Shown one piece after another: positions 17,695 through 26,077 of a DNA stretch of 64,000 bases. Below the pieces are notes generated by a model. That model worked only from the letters and a program-made list of their open reading frames with translations. It had not been told where the DNA came from and made no database searches. Numbering within the stretch: the stretch's first letter is position 1; every line of letters starts with the position of its first letter. Source of the stretch: Pseudoxanthomonas sp. z9 (GTDB taxonomy: Bacteria; Pseudomonadota; Gammaproteobacteria; Xanthomonadales; Xanthomonadaceae); assembly GCF_006542425.1 (NCBI RefSeq), contig NZ_VFID01000003.1, positions 1 through 64,000 on the forward strand, read 5' to 3'. The position numbers and the translations under genes are program-made.

Positions 17695-18642
17695 ATGAAG
17701 CATGCTCAGCCCCAATTCAGCATCATCGGCGACGTCAGCGTGGACCTGGTCCTGGGCACGCTGGACGGTTGGCCCAAGGTCGGCACCGAGCAGTTGCTGC
17801 CGCGCAGCGAGCTGCGTGCCGGCGGTTCGGCGGCCAACTCCGCCCTGGCCGCCCGCCATCTCGGCCTGGGCCCGCGCCTGATCGGGGCCATTGGCGACGA
17901 TGACCTGGCGCAATGGCTGCGCCTGCAACTGGCCGGCATTCCAGTCGAACTGCAGACCTGCGCCAGCGACACCACCATGTCGGTGGGACTGATGCACGCC
18001 GATGGCGAGCGCACCTTCTTCACCAGCTACGGACACCTGCAGCACCTGAGCCCGGCCTTCGTGCTGGCGCACCTGCCGCAGGCGTCGGCCGGCAGCATCG
18101 CGCTGTTCACCGCCCCCTTCCTGCTGCCCGGGCTGCGCGATGGCTATCGCGATCTGCTGGCCCAGGCCTCGGCCAGGGGCTACCAGGTGGCGCTGGATCC
18201 CGGCTGGCCGCCGGAGGGCTGGACACCGGGCGTGCACGAGGAAGTGGAAAGCTGGCTGGCCCACTGCGATCACCTGCTGATCAACGAACTGGAGGCCACC
18301 AGCATCGCCGGCACCCAGGAGTTGACCCTTGCGGTGCATCGCATCGCCTGCCTGCTCAAGCCGGGCGCGCACCTGATCATCAAGCTCGGCGCCGCCGGCG
18401 CGCTGGGCCATGTCGATGACCAGAGCATCTACTACGCCACCGAAGTGGCGCCGGACATCTTCGACACGGTGGGCGCCGGCGACAGCTTCAACACCGGTTA
18501 TCTGGCGGCGCGGTTGAACCAGGCCGGCCTGCACGATGCGCTCGCCGCCGGTTGCCGGACCGCCGCGGCGATCCTGCCCCGCTTCCCGCGCAAGCGCATC
18601 GCGGCGGGCGAACTCGCCCACTGCCTGCAACCGCAGACCTGA
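17695..18642 (+). CDS. PfkB family carbohydrate kinase
   Basis: The 315-residue protein has both PfkB signatures: RAGGSAANSALAARHLG near residue 40 and DTVGAGDSFNTGYLAARL near residue 255, with the catalytic Asp in GAGDS. Family members phosphorylate fructose, ribose, ketodeoxygluconate, adenosine and related substrates with ATP; the specificity is not readable here. It is cytoplasmic. The ATG at 17695 is chosen over a GTG at 17677 because the -10 box lies between them. Its place between a ROK repressor and an MFS sugar transporter suggests that it phosphorylates the sugar imported by this locus, and that its product or substrate is the repressor's ligand. Confidence 0.87.
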   Translation: MKHAQPQFSIIGDVSVDLVLGTLDGWPKVGTEQLLPRSELRAGGSAANSALAARHLGLGPRLIGAIGDDDLAQWLRLQLAGIPVELQTCASDTTMSVGLMHADGERTFFTSYGHLQHLSPAFVLAHLPQASAGSIALFTAPFLLPGLRDGYRDLLAQASARGYQVALDPGWPPEGWTPGVHEEVESWLAHCDHLLINELEATSIAGTQELTLAVHRIACLLKPGAHLIIKLGAAGALGHVDDQSIYYATEVAPDIFDTVGAGDSFNTGYLAARLNQAGLHDALAAGCRTAAAILPRFPRKRIAAGELAHCLQPQT

Positions 18643-18658
18643 TTCCGGAGACACGACC

Positions 18659-19876
18659 ATGAAGCACCGGCCGCTGATCATCAGCTACATCCTCCTGATC
18701 TGGTTCGCGATCTCCTTCATCACCAACCTGATCGGGCCGCTGATGCCCATCGCCATCCAGGATTTCAAGCTGAGCCTGACCATGGCCGGCTTCATGCCGT
18801 TCTCCTTCTTCCTCGCCTACGGCCTGGTCTCGATTCCGGGCGGCATGCTGATCGAAGTCCGCGGTACCCGCTTCACCTTGTTCACGGCCTTCGCGCTGAA
18901 CTTCGTCGGTGCGCTGGCCATCGCGCTGATCCCCGGCTATGTCTCGGTGGTGGCCGGCCTGTTCGTCATCGGCCTGGGCATGGCCCTGTTGCAGGTGGTC
19001 ATCAATCCGCTGATGCGCACCGCCGGCGGCGAGCAGCACTTCGCGTTCTTCTCGGTGATGGCGCAGCTGGTGTTCGGGCTGGCGTCCTTCCTCAGTCCGC
19101 TGGTCTTCCGGCTCTATATGCAGCGCCCTGGCGTGGAAGGACAGCCGCTGGCCTGGCTGACGTTCTATTGGTACTTCAGCGCCGCCTTCGTGCTGCTGGC
19201 CCTGCTCAACCACAAGCTGCCGTTGCCGGCGGTGGAACTGAAGGAAGACGAGCGCGCCGGCAGCCGCGACGCCTACCGCAGCCTGCTGCGCCGTCGCGAC
19301 GTGCGCCTGTTCTTCCTGGCCATCGTCGCCTATGTGGGCACCGAGCAGTCCATCGCCAACTGGATGTCGCAATTCCTGCACAGCTATCACGGCCTGTCGG
19401 CCACCGAACAGGGCGCCGTTGCGGTCAGCCGTTTCTGGGGATTGATGTCGCTGGGTTGCCTGGCCGGGCTGGGCCTGCTGAAACTGCTGGATTCGAAGCT
19501 GGTGCTGGCGATTTTCTCCCTCCTGGCCATCGCCTGCCTCGCACTCGCTCTTTTCGGTCCTGCAGCCGTCTCTCCACTGGCATTTCCCGCTGCGGGCTTT
19601 TTCTTGTCGGTGATGTTCTCGGTGATCTTCTCGCTGGGACTGAACTCGGTGCGCCAGCACCACGGCGCGTTCTCGGGAATCCTGTGCAGCGGTATCCTCG
19701 GCGGCGCCATCGTGCCGCTGCTGATCGGCGTCGTCGCCGATCACTGGGGTCTGCGCGCGGGCCTGTCGCTGGTCTTCATCCCGCTGCTCTACATCCTCAG
19801 CGTCAGTGCCTGGGCCAGGCCACTGGTGCGCAACCAGACCCTGTACTCCGCGAAAAACACCCCCGCTTCGCCCTGA
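18659..19876 (+). CDS. MFS sugar transporter (FucP/FHS-like)
   Basis: The 405-residue inner-membrane protein has about 12 hydrophobic segments starting with LIISYILLIWFAISFITNLIGPLM, a short cytoplasmic loop after the sixth segment (ELKEDERAGSRDAYRSLLRRRDVRLF) and the second bundle after it. Overall pattern fits the fucose/glucose/galactose:H+ symporter group of MFS carriers. The start at 18659 has GGAG eight bases upstream; the open frame extends further into the kinase gene but is not used. It follows the kinase by 16 bases and precedes the TonB-dependent receptor, so it most likely carries the sugar released by the GH9 enzyme from periplasm to cytoplasm. Confidence 0.85.
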   Translation: MKHRPLIISYILLIWFAISFITNLIGPLMPIAIQDFKLSLTMAGFMPFSFFLAYGLVSIPGGMLIEVRGTRFTLFTAFALNFVGALAIALIPGYVSVVAGLFVIGLGMALLQVVINPLMRTAGGEQHFAFFSVMAQLVFGLASFLSPLVFRLYMQRPGVEGQPLAWLTFYWYFSAAFVLLALLNHKLPLPAVELKEDERAGSRDAYRSLLRRRDVRLFFLAIVAYVGTEQSIANWMSQFLHSYHGLSATEQGAVAVSRFWGLMSLGCLAGLGLLKLLDSKLVLAIFSLLAIACLALALFGPAAVSPLAFPAAGFFLSVMFSVIFSLGLNSVRQHHGAFSGILCSGILGGAIVPLLIGVVADHWGLRAGLSLVFIPLLYILSVSAWARPLVRNQTLYSAKNTPASP

Positions 19877-19940
19877 CCGGGCAACCACACCCGCCATTGC
19901 ACGGGCCCGCCGGCCCGCGTCGCCGTACAACCAGGAGCCC

Positions 19941-22613
19941 ATGATGAAGAAGCATCCCCGCCCTGTTCGACCGACCGGCATCGCCGCCGCGGTGGCAGCG
20001 GTATTGATCAGTTGTGCCGCCGCGCCGGTACTGGCCCAGTCCGCGCCCGCCGGCGAGGAGCCGCCGGCCGCGGGTGACGACGCCCCCACCACCCTGCAGA
20101 CCGTGCGGGTGTCGGCCACCCGCCTGGAATCGGATCTGCTGAAGACGCCGGTGACGGTCACCGCGGTCACCCAGGAAGCGCTGACCCGCGAAGGCATCCG
20201 CGACGTGCGCGGCCTGTCCGGCAGCATGCCCAACCTGCAGATCGCCAACGGTCCGGACTCCGGCGTGCAGGTCAGCATCCGCGGCATCGGCGCCAACAAC
20301 TTCACCGAGATCGGCGATCCGGCCGTGGGCCTGCACGTGGCCGGCCTGTACTCCCCGCGCCCGCAGGGCGCGCTGGCGCTGATGTTCGACGTGGACCAGG
20401 TCGAAGTGCTGCGCGGTCCGCAGGGCACCCTGTTCGGCCGCAACTCGACCGGCGGCAGCATCAACATCATTCCGGCCAAGCCGCGTTTCGATTCCAGCTT
20501 CGGCAGCACCGAGATCGAACTGGGCAGCTACAACCTGCGCCAGATCAACCTGATCCAGAACCTGGCGGTGAACGATCGCTTCGCCCTGCGCGTGGCCGCC
20601 ACCAAGGTCGAACGCGACGGCTGGATCGACCAGCAGCAGGACTTCACCGACGTCAACATTCCCGAGCGGGGCTTCATCGCCGACGGCATCCCGGACGTGG
20701 ACCAGCGCCGCAACGTCAAGGTCCCGCGCAGCAAGTACTACTACAACCGGGACGAATGGGCCGCCCGCATCGCCGCGCGTTTCGCCATCACCGACGACGT
20801 TGAGTGGCTGCTGGCCTATGAGAAATTCCAGAATTCCGGCGCGGGCCAGGTGGGCCTGAAGGACTGCAAGCAGGCCGCCGGTACCCGCTTCGCCTGCACC
20901 GGCGGCAAGTGGGACGTGAAGATCAACGTGCCCGGCCGGACCGACATGTCCATCGACACGGTGCGCTCGAACCTCAACTGGTATCTCAGCGATACCAACA
21001 GCATCGAGTACAGCGTGGCGTTCGCCAAGCAGAAGCGCTTCCAGATCTCCGATGACGATGGCGGCTACCACGAGATTCCCTCGCAGGTCACCGCGACCCT
21101 GCCGGTGCCGGCCGAAGGCGACTGGGGCGTCTGGCCGGTGCGCGACAACACCTCCATCACCCTGGATTCGGAATACAAGTCGTTCGTCCACGAACTGCAG
21201 TTCAAGCACCAGGGCGAGCGTCTGAAGCTGGTGTCCGGCCTGTTCTGGATGCACGAGAAGAACTCGATCGACTACGCCCAGGAAATGCTGGTCAACGCCC
21301 CGTTCGGTTATCCGATCAGCCAGTTCTATCACCAGCCCAACCGCCAGATCGACGCCAAGGCGATCTTCTCGCAGGCCGACTGGCGCTTCGCGCCCACCTG
21401 GACGGCGACCTTCGGCGCGCGTTTCAGTCGCGATTCCAAGACCGATCGCGGTGGCCAGGTGTATGGCGGCTGGGACAGCGAATCGACGGCCTACTACAAC
21501 GGGCTGTACGACCCGGGCACGCCAGGCGAACCCGGTTTCCGTCCGCACAACGGCCGTGACCTGACCGAAGGCATGGGACCGTTCGCCGGCATCGGCGCCT
21601 ATCACCTGTGGGGACCGCCGGCGGAGAACGCCCATTCCGATTCGTGGCGCAAGTTCACCTACCGCCTGGGCCTGACCAAGGATCTTTCGGACAACGAAAT
21701 CCTGTTCACTTCACTGTCCACCGGCTACAAGGCGGGCGGTTTCGGCGACAAGGACGACGCCTGTGACGGCAAGGTCTGCGTGGACGGCCCCGCCGGCCCG
21801 CACTACACCTTCTTCCCCTACCGGCCGGAAACCGTCACCAATCTGGAAGTCGGCTACAAGGGCCTGCTGCTGGACAAGCGCCTGAGCCTGTCGGTCACCG
21901 CCTTCTACAGCCGCTACAAGGACATGCAGGTGACCGGCGACTTCTTCGCCGCCAAGGTGATTGTCAACGAGCCCTGTCCGGAATGGGATCCGACCTGCGA
22001 CGTGGTCAAGAAATGGCAGACCGTCAACGTCGGTACCGTGAACATCCCGGGCGTGGAAGTGGAGTTCGACTACCTGCCCACGCCGCACACCCGCATTGGC
22101 GGCTTCTTCTCGTACATCAACAGCAAGATCAAGGACTATCCCAGCTTCAGCGATGAGTGGAACTGCGGCGTGCGCGAGGAGTTCGGCGCCGTGCCCTGTC
22201 CGGATCCCTACAATGGCCCCAATCCGGAATTCGCGGGCCGGCAGATCTACGACATCACCGGCCACCACCTGCCGATGACCCCGAAGTTCACCGCCGGCTT
22301 CAACGTGTCCCACACATTCAAGTTCGGCAATGGCTACGAGCTGGTGCCCTGGCTCAACTTCAAGTGGCAGGACAAGATGTACTTCACCCTGCGCAACCTG
22401 GACAACCCGCACATCTCGGACGGACAGGAGGCCTACGCGACGGTCGACGCCAGCCTGAGCCTGCAGTCGCCCTCGTTCTGGCGCGCCGAGCTGTACGTGC
22501 TCAACGCCACCGACAAGATGACCAAGAACTGGGCCGACGACGCCGGCGGCTTCATCCGCGCCTACTGGAATGATCCGCGCACGGTCGGCCTGCGCGTCCG
22601 TTTCGACTACTGA
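19941..22613 (+). CDS. TonB-dependent outer-membrane receptor of the GH9/ROK locus
   Basis: The 890-residue receptor has a signal peptide (GIAAAVAAVLISCAAAPVLAQ), a TonB box region (LQTVRVSATR), a plug domain with the hallmark VEVLRGPQGTLFGRNSTGGSINI near residues 150-172, and a 22-strand barrel ending in the aromatic terminus RVRFDY. No STN signalling domain. AGGAG precedes the paired ATGs at 19941 and 19944; spacing favours the second. Several acidic and Cys-bearing loops (CDGKVCVDG, CPEWDPTCD, NCGVREEFGAVPC) suggest disulfide-stabilised extracellular loops. As last gene of the run after a sugar kinase and transporter it likely imports the oligosaccharide that GH9 acts on. A strong terminator follows. 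Confidence 0.9.
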   Translation: MMKKHPRPVRPTGIAAAVAAVLISCAAAPVLAQSAPAGEEPPAAGDDAPTTLQTVRVSATRLESDLLKTPVTVTAVTQEALTREGIRDVRGLSGSMPNLQIANGPDSGVQVSIRGIGANNFTEIGDPAVGLHVAGLYSPRPQGALALMFDVDQVEVLRGPQGTLFGRNSTGGSINIIPAKPRFDSSFGSTEIELGSYNLRQINLIQNLAVNDRFALRVAATKVERDGWIDQQQDFTDVNIPERGFIADGIPDVDQRRNVKVPRSKYYYNRDEWAARIAARFAITDDVEWLLAYEKFQNSGAGQVGLKDCKQAAGTRFACTGGKWDVKINVPGRTDMSIDTVRSNLNWYLSDTNSIEYSVAFAKQKRFQISDDDGGYHEIPSQVTATLPVPAEGDWGVWPVRDNTSITLDSEYKSFVHELQFKHQGERLKLVSGLFWMHEKNSIDYAQEMLVNAPFGYPISQFYHQPNRQIDAKAIFSQADWRFAPTWTATFGARFSRDSKTDRGGQVYGGWDSESTAYYNGLYDPGTPGEPGFRPHNGRDLTEGMGPFAGIGAYHLWGPPAENAHSDSWRKFTYRLGLTKDLSDNEILFTSLSTGYKAGGFGDKDDACDGKVCVDGPAGPHYTFFPYRPETVTNLEVGYKGLLLDKRLSLSVTAFYSRYKDMQVTGDFFAAKVIVNEPCPEWDPTCDVVKKWQTVNVGTVNIPGVEVEFDYLPTPHTRIGGFFSYINSKIKDYPSFSDEWNCGVREEFGAVPCPDPYNGPNPEFAGRQIYDITGHHLPMTPKFTAGFNVSHTFKFGNGYELVPWLNFKWQDKMYFTLRNLDNPHISDGQEAYATVDASLSLQSPSFWRAELYVLNATDKMTKNWADDAGGFIRAYWNDPRTVGLRVRFDY

Positions 22614-22656
22614 GGCCGTCGTTGCCGATGCTCCGGCATCGGCACGTGCCACTTCG

Positions 22657-22682
22657 AAAAACCGCCCGGAAGGGCGGTTTTT
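22657..22682 (+). terminator. Rho-independent terminator
   Basis: AAAAACCGCCC (22657-22667) pairs with GGGCGGTTTTT (22672-22682) around a GGAA tetraloop. The stem is GC-rich and is followed by T residues on the plus strand and T residues on the minus strand as well, so it can end transcription of both the receptor (plus) and the convergent CBS gene (minus). Confidence 0.9.
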
Positions 22683-22701
22683 CTGTCTCGTGCCGCGCCA
22701 G

Positions 22702-23133
22702 TCAATGCGCCGCGATGTAGATGTCGCGCAACACGTCCCGTTCGAGCGAGAGTTCGTCCAGCCGGTTCTTGACGATGTCGCCCAGGCTGACGATGCCCAC
22801 CAGCTCATCGTCGCTGATCACCGGCAGATGACGCCGGCGCGCATGGGTCATCATCGACATCGCCTGTTTCAGCGTGCTGTCGGGCGTGATGCTTTCGATG
22901 GCGGTTTCCACCAGCCGGCTCAGCGGCCGCTCGCCGGCCTGCGCGCCGTGTTCCGCCAGCGCGGCCACGACGTCCTGTTCGGACACGACGCCAACCGGCT
23001 GCGCCAGGCGGGTCACGACCAGCGCCGCGATCTTGTGGGCGGTCATCTTCCTGGCGGCGGCGCCGATGGTATCCCCGATATCGATGGTGACCACATCGCC
23101 GGGCTTGGACTTCAGAAGTTCACGAATTTTCAT
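22702..23133 (-). CDS. CBS-domain protein
   Basis: The 143-residue protein consists of two CBS domains and nothing else: KPGDVVTIDIGDTIGAAARKMTAHKIAALVV... GVVSEQDVV (first) and SITPDSTLKQAMSMMTHARRRHLPVISDDELVGIVSLGDIVKNRL (second). Such CBS pairs bind adenine nucleotides and sense energy or ionic state. No catalytic partner domain is fused. The start at 23133 (MKIRELL) is preferred over 23160 because it matches the usual N-terminus of this family. Cytoplasmic. It is convergent with the receptor gene and shares its terminator; the left-hand neighbour on the same strand is 275 bases away, so it is probably a single-gene unit. Confidence 0.88.
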   Translation of the reverse strand: MKIRELLKSKPGDVVTIDIGDTIGAAARKMTAHKIAALVVTRLAQPVGVVSEQDVVAALAEHGAQAGERPLSRLVETAIESITPDSTLKQAMSMMTHARRRHLPVISDDELVGIVSLGDIVKNRLDELSLERDVLRDIYIAAH

Positions 23134-23407
23134 GGGGGTCTCTGGCTGTTCGGGCTGCACCCTGCTGGCGCGTTACCCGTGTTGTGTATCCGGACTCTAT
23201 GACCTGCCCATCCGCCTCACTAGACGGCCCGAAGGGAATTCACCCTTCCACGGATGTGGGCAATGCGCGAATCCCTACACGCGGTGAGTGGTCCGGAACG
23301 CCATCCTGCGCCGGCGGCGCCACCGCAATCCAGACAGCCCTGCCTTTGCGGCAGGCGTCGGTTCAGTTTTCCGCATCGATGCTCCTTCCCGCGTCGCCCG
23401 CCGGCTC

Positions 23408-23944
23408 TCAGGCATGGATCTCGCCGCCGACCTCAATGCGGGGACTGCGGAACCCCATGGCGATCCATGCGTTCAACAACCGGGCGAAGAACGAGAACGA
23501 CTGGCGCCTGAAATTGGGAACGTCGGCGGGCAGGAACGACGCATCCGCCAGGTCGCCGGTCATCGTGCGCATCTCCAGTGGCGGCAGCGTGGCGTCGGGC
23601 CACAGGGCCCCATAAAGGCTCAACCAATGCCCGCCCTTGAATTCGAGGAACACGGGCGTGTTGCAGCAGGCTGCGAGAACGCGCCGGGTACTGGCGTCGG
23701 ACGACAGCCGAAAGGCCTTCAGGCTGTCCATGCCGGCGACAAAGCGGATGCGGTCTTTCCGGTAGAGAACGAACCGCGTCCCGCCCAACGGATCAAGCAG
23801 GGGCCGCGCGCAGGCCAACCGTTGCAGTCGCGCGCCGGCGGCACGGCAACTGTCGCAATGGCATTCGACGCTGGTGATGGGCTCTCCCCGGAGGATCAGC
23901 TTGAACTGCCCACAGGCGCAAGCGAGGCTCGTGGTCGGTGACAT
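23408..23944 (-). CDS. GFA/CENP-V-like zinc-binding protein (DUF6151-like)
   Basis: The 178-residue protein begins with Cys-rich zinc ligands typical of the Mss4/GFA fold: LACACGQFKLIL, then VECHCDSCRAAGA (CxC and CxxC, residues 9-33), and a later CCNTPVFLEF that resembles the CCxTP strand of GFA proteins. GFA proteins include glutathione-dependent formaldehyde-activating enzyme, but the catalytic role of this divergent group is unproven. The Cys pattern supports structural zinc binding. It is cytoplasmic, lies 70 bases downstream of the alpha/beta hydrolase on the same strand and may share its transcript. Confidence 0.75.
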   Translation of the reverse strand: MSPTTSLACACGQFKLILRGEPITSVECHCDSCRAAGARLQRLACARPLLDPLGGTRFVLYRKDRIRFVAGMDSLKAFRLSSDASTRRVLAACCNTPVFLEFKGGHWLSLYGALWPDATLPPLEMRTMTGDLADASFLPADVPNFRRQSFSFFARLLNAWIAMGFRSPRIEVGGEIHA

Positions 23945-24013
23945 GTCGTTCCTTCAGTCGTGGATTCCATTCTTCGACGAACGGGGTGATCCGATTTCGA
24001 CACGGTGATCGCG

Positions 24014-24976
24014 TTATGAAACACCCCAGAGCGCCCGCGCCTCCCCGGCGACCACCTCCGGCATCTCTTCCGGCCAGAACAGCCTGCCGCCTTCGACCCG
24101 CCGGACGCCGCGGCTGCCAGGCAGGACCTGGTCGAGCCAGTTCGCCCAGCGGACCGGGAACAGCGGGTCCGCCATGCCCCAGACCATGCGCGTCGGCGTG
24201 TCCAGGCGCCGGAGTTCCGGCTCGATTGCCAGCAAGGGATTGGGCTCGAGATCGGCGAGATAGCGGTTGAGTTGCAACTTGCGCAGCGGCGACGACACGA
24301 GCGGCTTGAAGTAGTACTCGATCGTTTCGTCGGTGACGTTCGCGGGCGTCATGTAGGCCGAACCGATGATGCCCTTGTCCGAACGGGCATAGACGCGGTC
24401 ATCCAGGTGGCGCTGCATCTTCGGGTCATAGTTGCCGGCCCTGGCCGCGTTGATCGAATTCCGCATCTGCTCCGGCGGGCAGTTCTCGTGGACATCGCAG
24501 TTGGTCAGCAGCATCGTCCGGACCCGTTCCGGATGTTGCACGGCGAAGAGTTGCGCGATCGTTCCGCCGCTGTCGTTGGCAACGAGGTCGACGGACGAAA
24601 CGTCGAGACGGTCGAGGAAGGCCACCAGCATGTCCGCCTGCGCCTGTGGGGAAAGATCCTGTTTCCCGGAAACCTCCGTATAGCCCAGTCCCATGAAGTC
24701 CGGCGCGATGCATCGTCGATGCGGCGCGAGGCGTTCGAGCGAACCGCGCCAATGGAGGCCGTTCAACGGAAGGCCGTGGAGAAAAAGGGCCGCCGGGCCG
24801 CTTCCGACTTCCACGTGGGCGATGCGTCCGAACGGCGTGTCGGCGAAACGGCGCAGCGCGGTAAACGCCGCCGCGTCCAGCGTCGTCCCTTCCCTGCCCG
24901 GCGCCATCCGGTACGCGCCGAGGGCGGCGGTACCCGCAATCGCCGCGCATGCCTGCAGAAAGCTCCGTCGTTTCAT
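24014..24976 (-). CDS. Tat-exported haloalkane-dehalogenase-like alpha/beta hydrolase
   Basis: The 320-residue protein begins MKRRSFLQACAAIAGTAAL, a twin-arginine signal (RRSFL). The rest resembles haloalkane dehalogenases and epoxide hydrolases: ALFLHGLPLNGLHWR (oxyanion HG), PDFMGLGYTEVS, and the elbow VANDSGGTIAQL whose Asp sits at the nucleophile place (as QDWGG in dehalogenases). The acid is probably in VWGMADPLFP. At the position where the family has GGHF the sequence reads EGGRLFWPEEMPE: the catalytic His is Arg. If the reading is right the enzyme would lack the usual hydrolytic step. The start at 24976 is chosen for the Tat signal; upstream extension to 25054 lacks support. Confidence 0.8.
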   Translation of the reverse strand: MKRRSFLQACAAIAGTAALGAYRMAPGREGTTLDAAAFTALRRFADTPFGRIAHVEVGSGPAALFLHGLPLNGLHWRGSLERLAPHRRCIAPDFMGLGYTEVSGKQDLSPQAQADMLVAFLDRLDVSSVDLVANDSGGTIAQLFAVQHPERVRTMLLTNCDVHENCPPEQMRNSINAARAGNYDPKMQRHLDDRVYARSDKGIIGSAYMTPANVTDETIEYYFKPLVSSPLRKLQLNRYLADLEPNPLLAIEPELRRLDTPTRMVWGMADPLFPVRWANWLDQVLPGSRGVRRVEGGRLFWPEEMPEVVAGEARALWGVS

Positions 24977-25508
24977 CGTGGTCCCCTGTCGCTCAAGGCG
25001 TCGCCGTTCGAGGTAAATCGTGGCGTGATCCGCGCGGGGGTCCCTGCGGGTCATCGCCGCGATGCATGTCGTGAAACCCGAGGGTTTGCATCCTCATCAT
25101 CTCCGGCGCCCGCTGGCTCGACCACGCGAATGTGTGCCGGCAGACCAAGCCAGATTGATGGTCGAGCGCGTGTTGATTTCGGGAAGTCGTCCTGTGGCGC
25201 CCCAGTCTCGCGACAGCCGAAGGGCATCGCCTACTGCATCGGAGGCATGGGGAAACGGGGAATCCCGTCCCCGCCTGCACTGTCGTCCACTCGGTCTGCT
25301 GAAGGCTCTTCCCCGGCCCGACTCCTCGCCTCCAGGGGCCGTTTCCTGGCGCCGCCACCTCGGAAAAGCACTCGCCTGAAACGATCCAATTAGCCTGATT
25401 GATTGCAAATATGCGAACAAAACAAGCCAATCAAAAAATGAACAGGGATTAATGGGGCTTATTGGCCTTCCCTAGCAGCATCCGATGACAGGTCGTTGAC
25501 ATCTGAAT

Positions 25509-25522
25509 TTATATCGATTCAA
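25509..25522. promoter_or_regulatory. LacI-like operator candidate, CGATTCAA type
   Basis: TTATATCGATTCAA fits the LacI-family pattern centred on CG: the right half CGATTCAA is matched by TTATATCG on the left with six of eight positions complementary. The same half-site occurs at 59316-59329 upstream of the halogenase-linked receptor. It lies in an AT-rich patch about 560 bases before the receptor start. Confidence 0.4.
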
Positions 25523-25836
25523 ACTCGGCTCGCGCTGGTACCCATGCCGGCGCATCACGGGTGGGGGCACCTTGCAATGACTGTTGCATCTCGAACGGAT
25601 GTACCGACCAACGATGTGCCACTTCTCACGGTGGGCGTCGGTCATGCCCCTGCCGGTTCGCTGCCGGAAACAGGAACCGAACACTCGCACTCGCCTCGGG
25701 CTCCCCGACGCGGTCACCGTCCCTCCTTCTCTCTCCAGGCCGCGGCACCGTTCGCCCCGACCCTCCGCGCGGCGCTCGACCCGCCGCTACGCAAAATCGG
25801 ATTCGAGACGCTCGCCTTTTTATTTGGCGGCAATTT

Positions 25837-25848
25837 GGTAGCGCTACC
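25837..25848. promoter_or_regulatory. Perfect LacI-type palindrome GGTAGCGCTACC
   Basis: GGTAGCGCTACC is a perfect 12-base palindrome with the central CG typical of LacI-family operators, flanked by TTT and TGA. It closely resembles the xyl-box described for xylan-utilisation genes in Xanthomonas (TGGTAGCGCTAACA). It is 229 bases upstream of the TonB-dependent receptor ATG, suitable for control of the receptor-GH3-GH92 run. No LacI gene is in the window, so the regulator acts from elsewhere. Confidence 0.65.
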
Positions 25849-26077
25849 TGACAGCAGCGAAGCCCGTGCGGGCTGCGTGAAACGAGCTGCGGATAGGGGT
25901 CAGGCCACCCAACGAAACGACGCCATTCGCCTCCCCCATCCGACCGGCGGGGCGCGAAAACGAACAAGGCATTGAAGAAAACGGAGGGGCCCATTCCACG
26001 CCGGGGATGGGCACGGAACCACCGCAAATCGGCAGCAGGCAACCACGCAGCAACCACCCATTTGATGAGGAAAGGTC

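Larger units (their letters stand above)
24977..26077. other. Long non-coding region upstream of second TonB receptor
   Basis: These 1,101 bases carry no gene I can support; open frames here are Arg/Pro/Ser-rich shadows. It contains a markedly AT-rich stretch at about 25380-25530 and two LacI-like operator candidates (25509-25522 and 25837-25848, listed separately). The last 230 bases before the receptor ATG end in GAGGAAAGGTC, a good ribosome site. A long 5' leader for the receptor is possible. Confidence 0.5.

Noticed and set aside
25496..25975. A 159-residue plus-strand frame in the long gene-free region
   Set aside because: Pro/Arg/Ser/Thr-rich without a domain, no ribosome site, and it covers operator-like palindromes.
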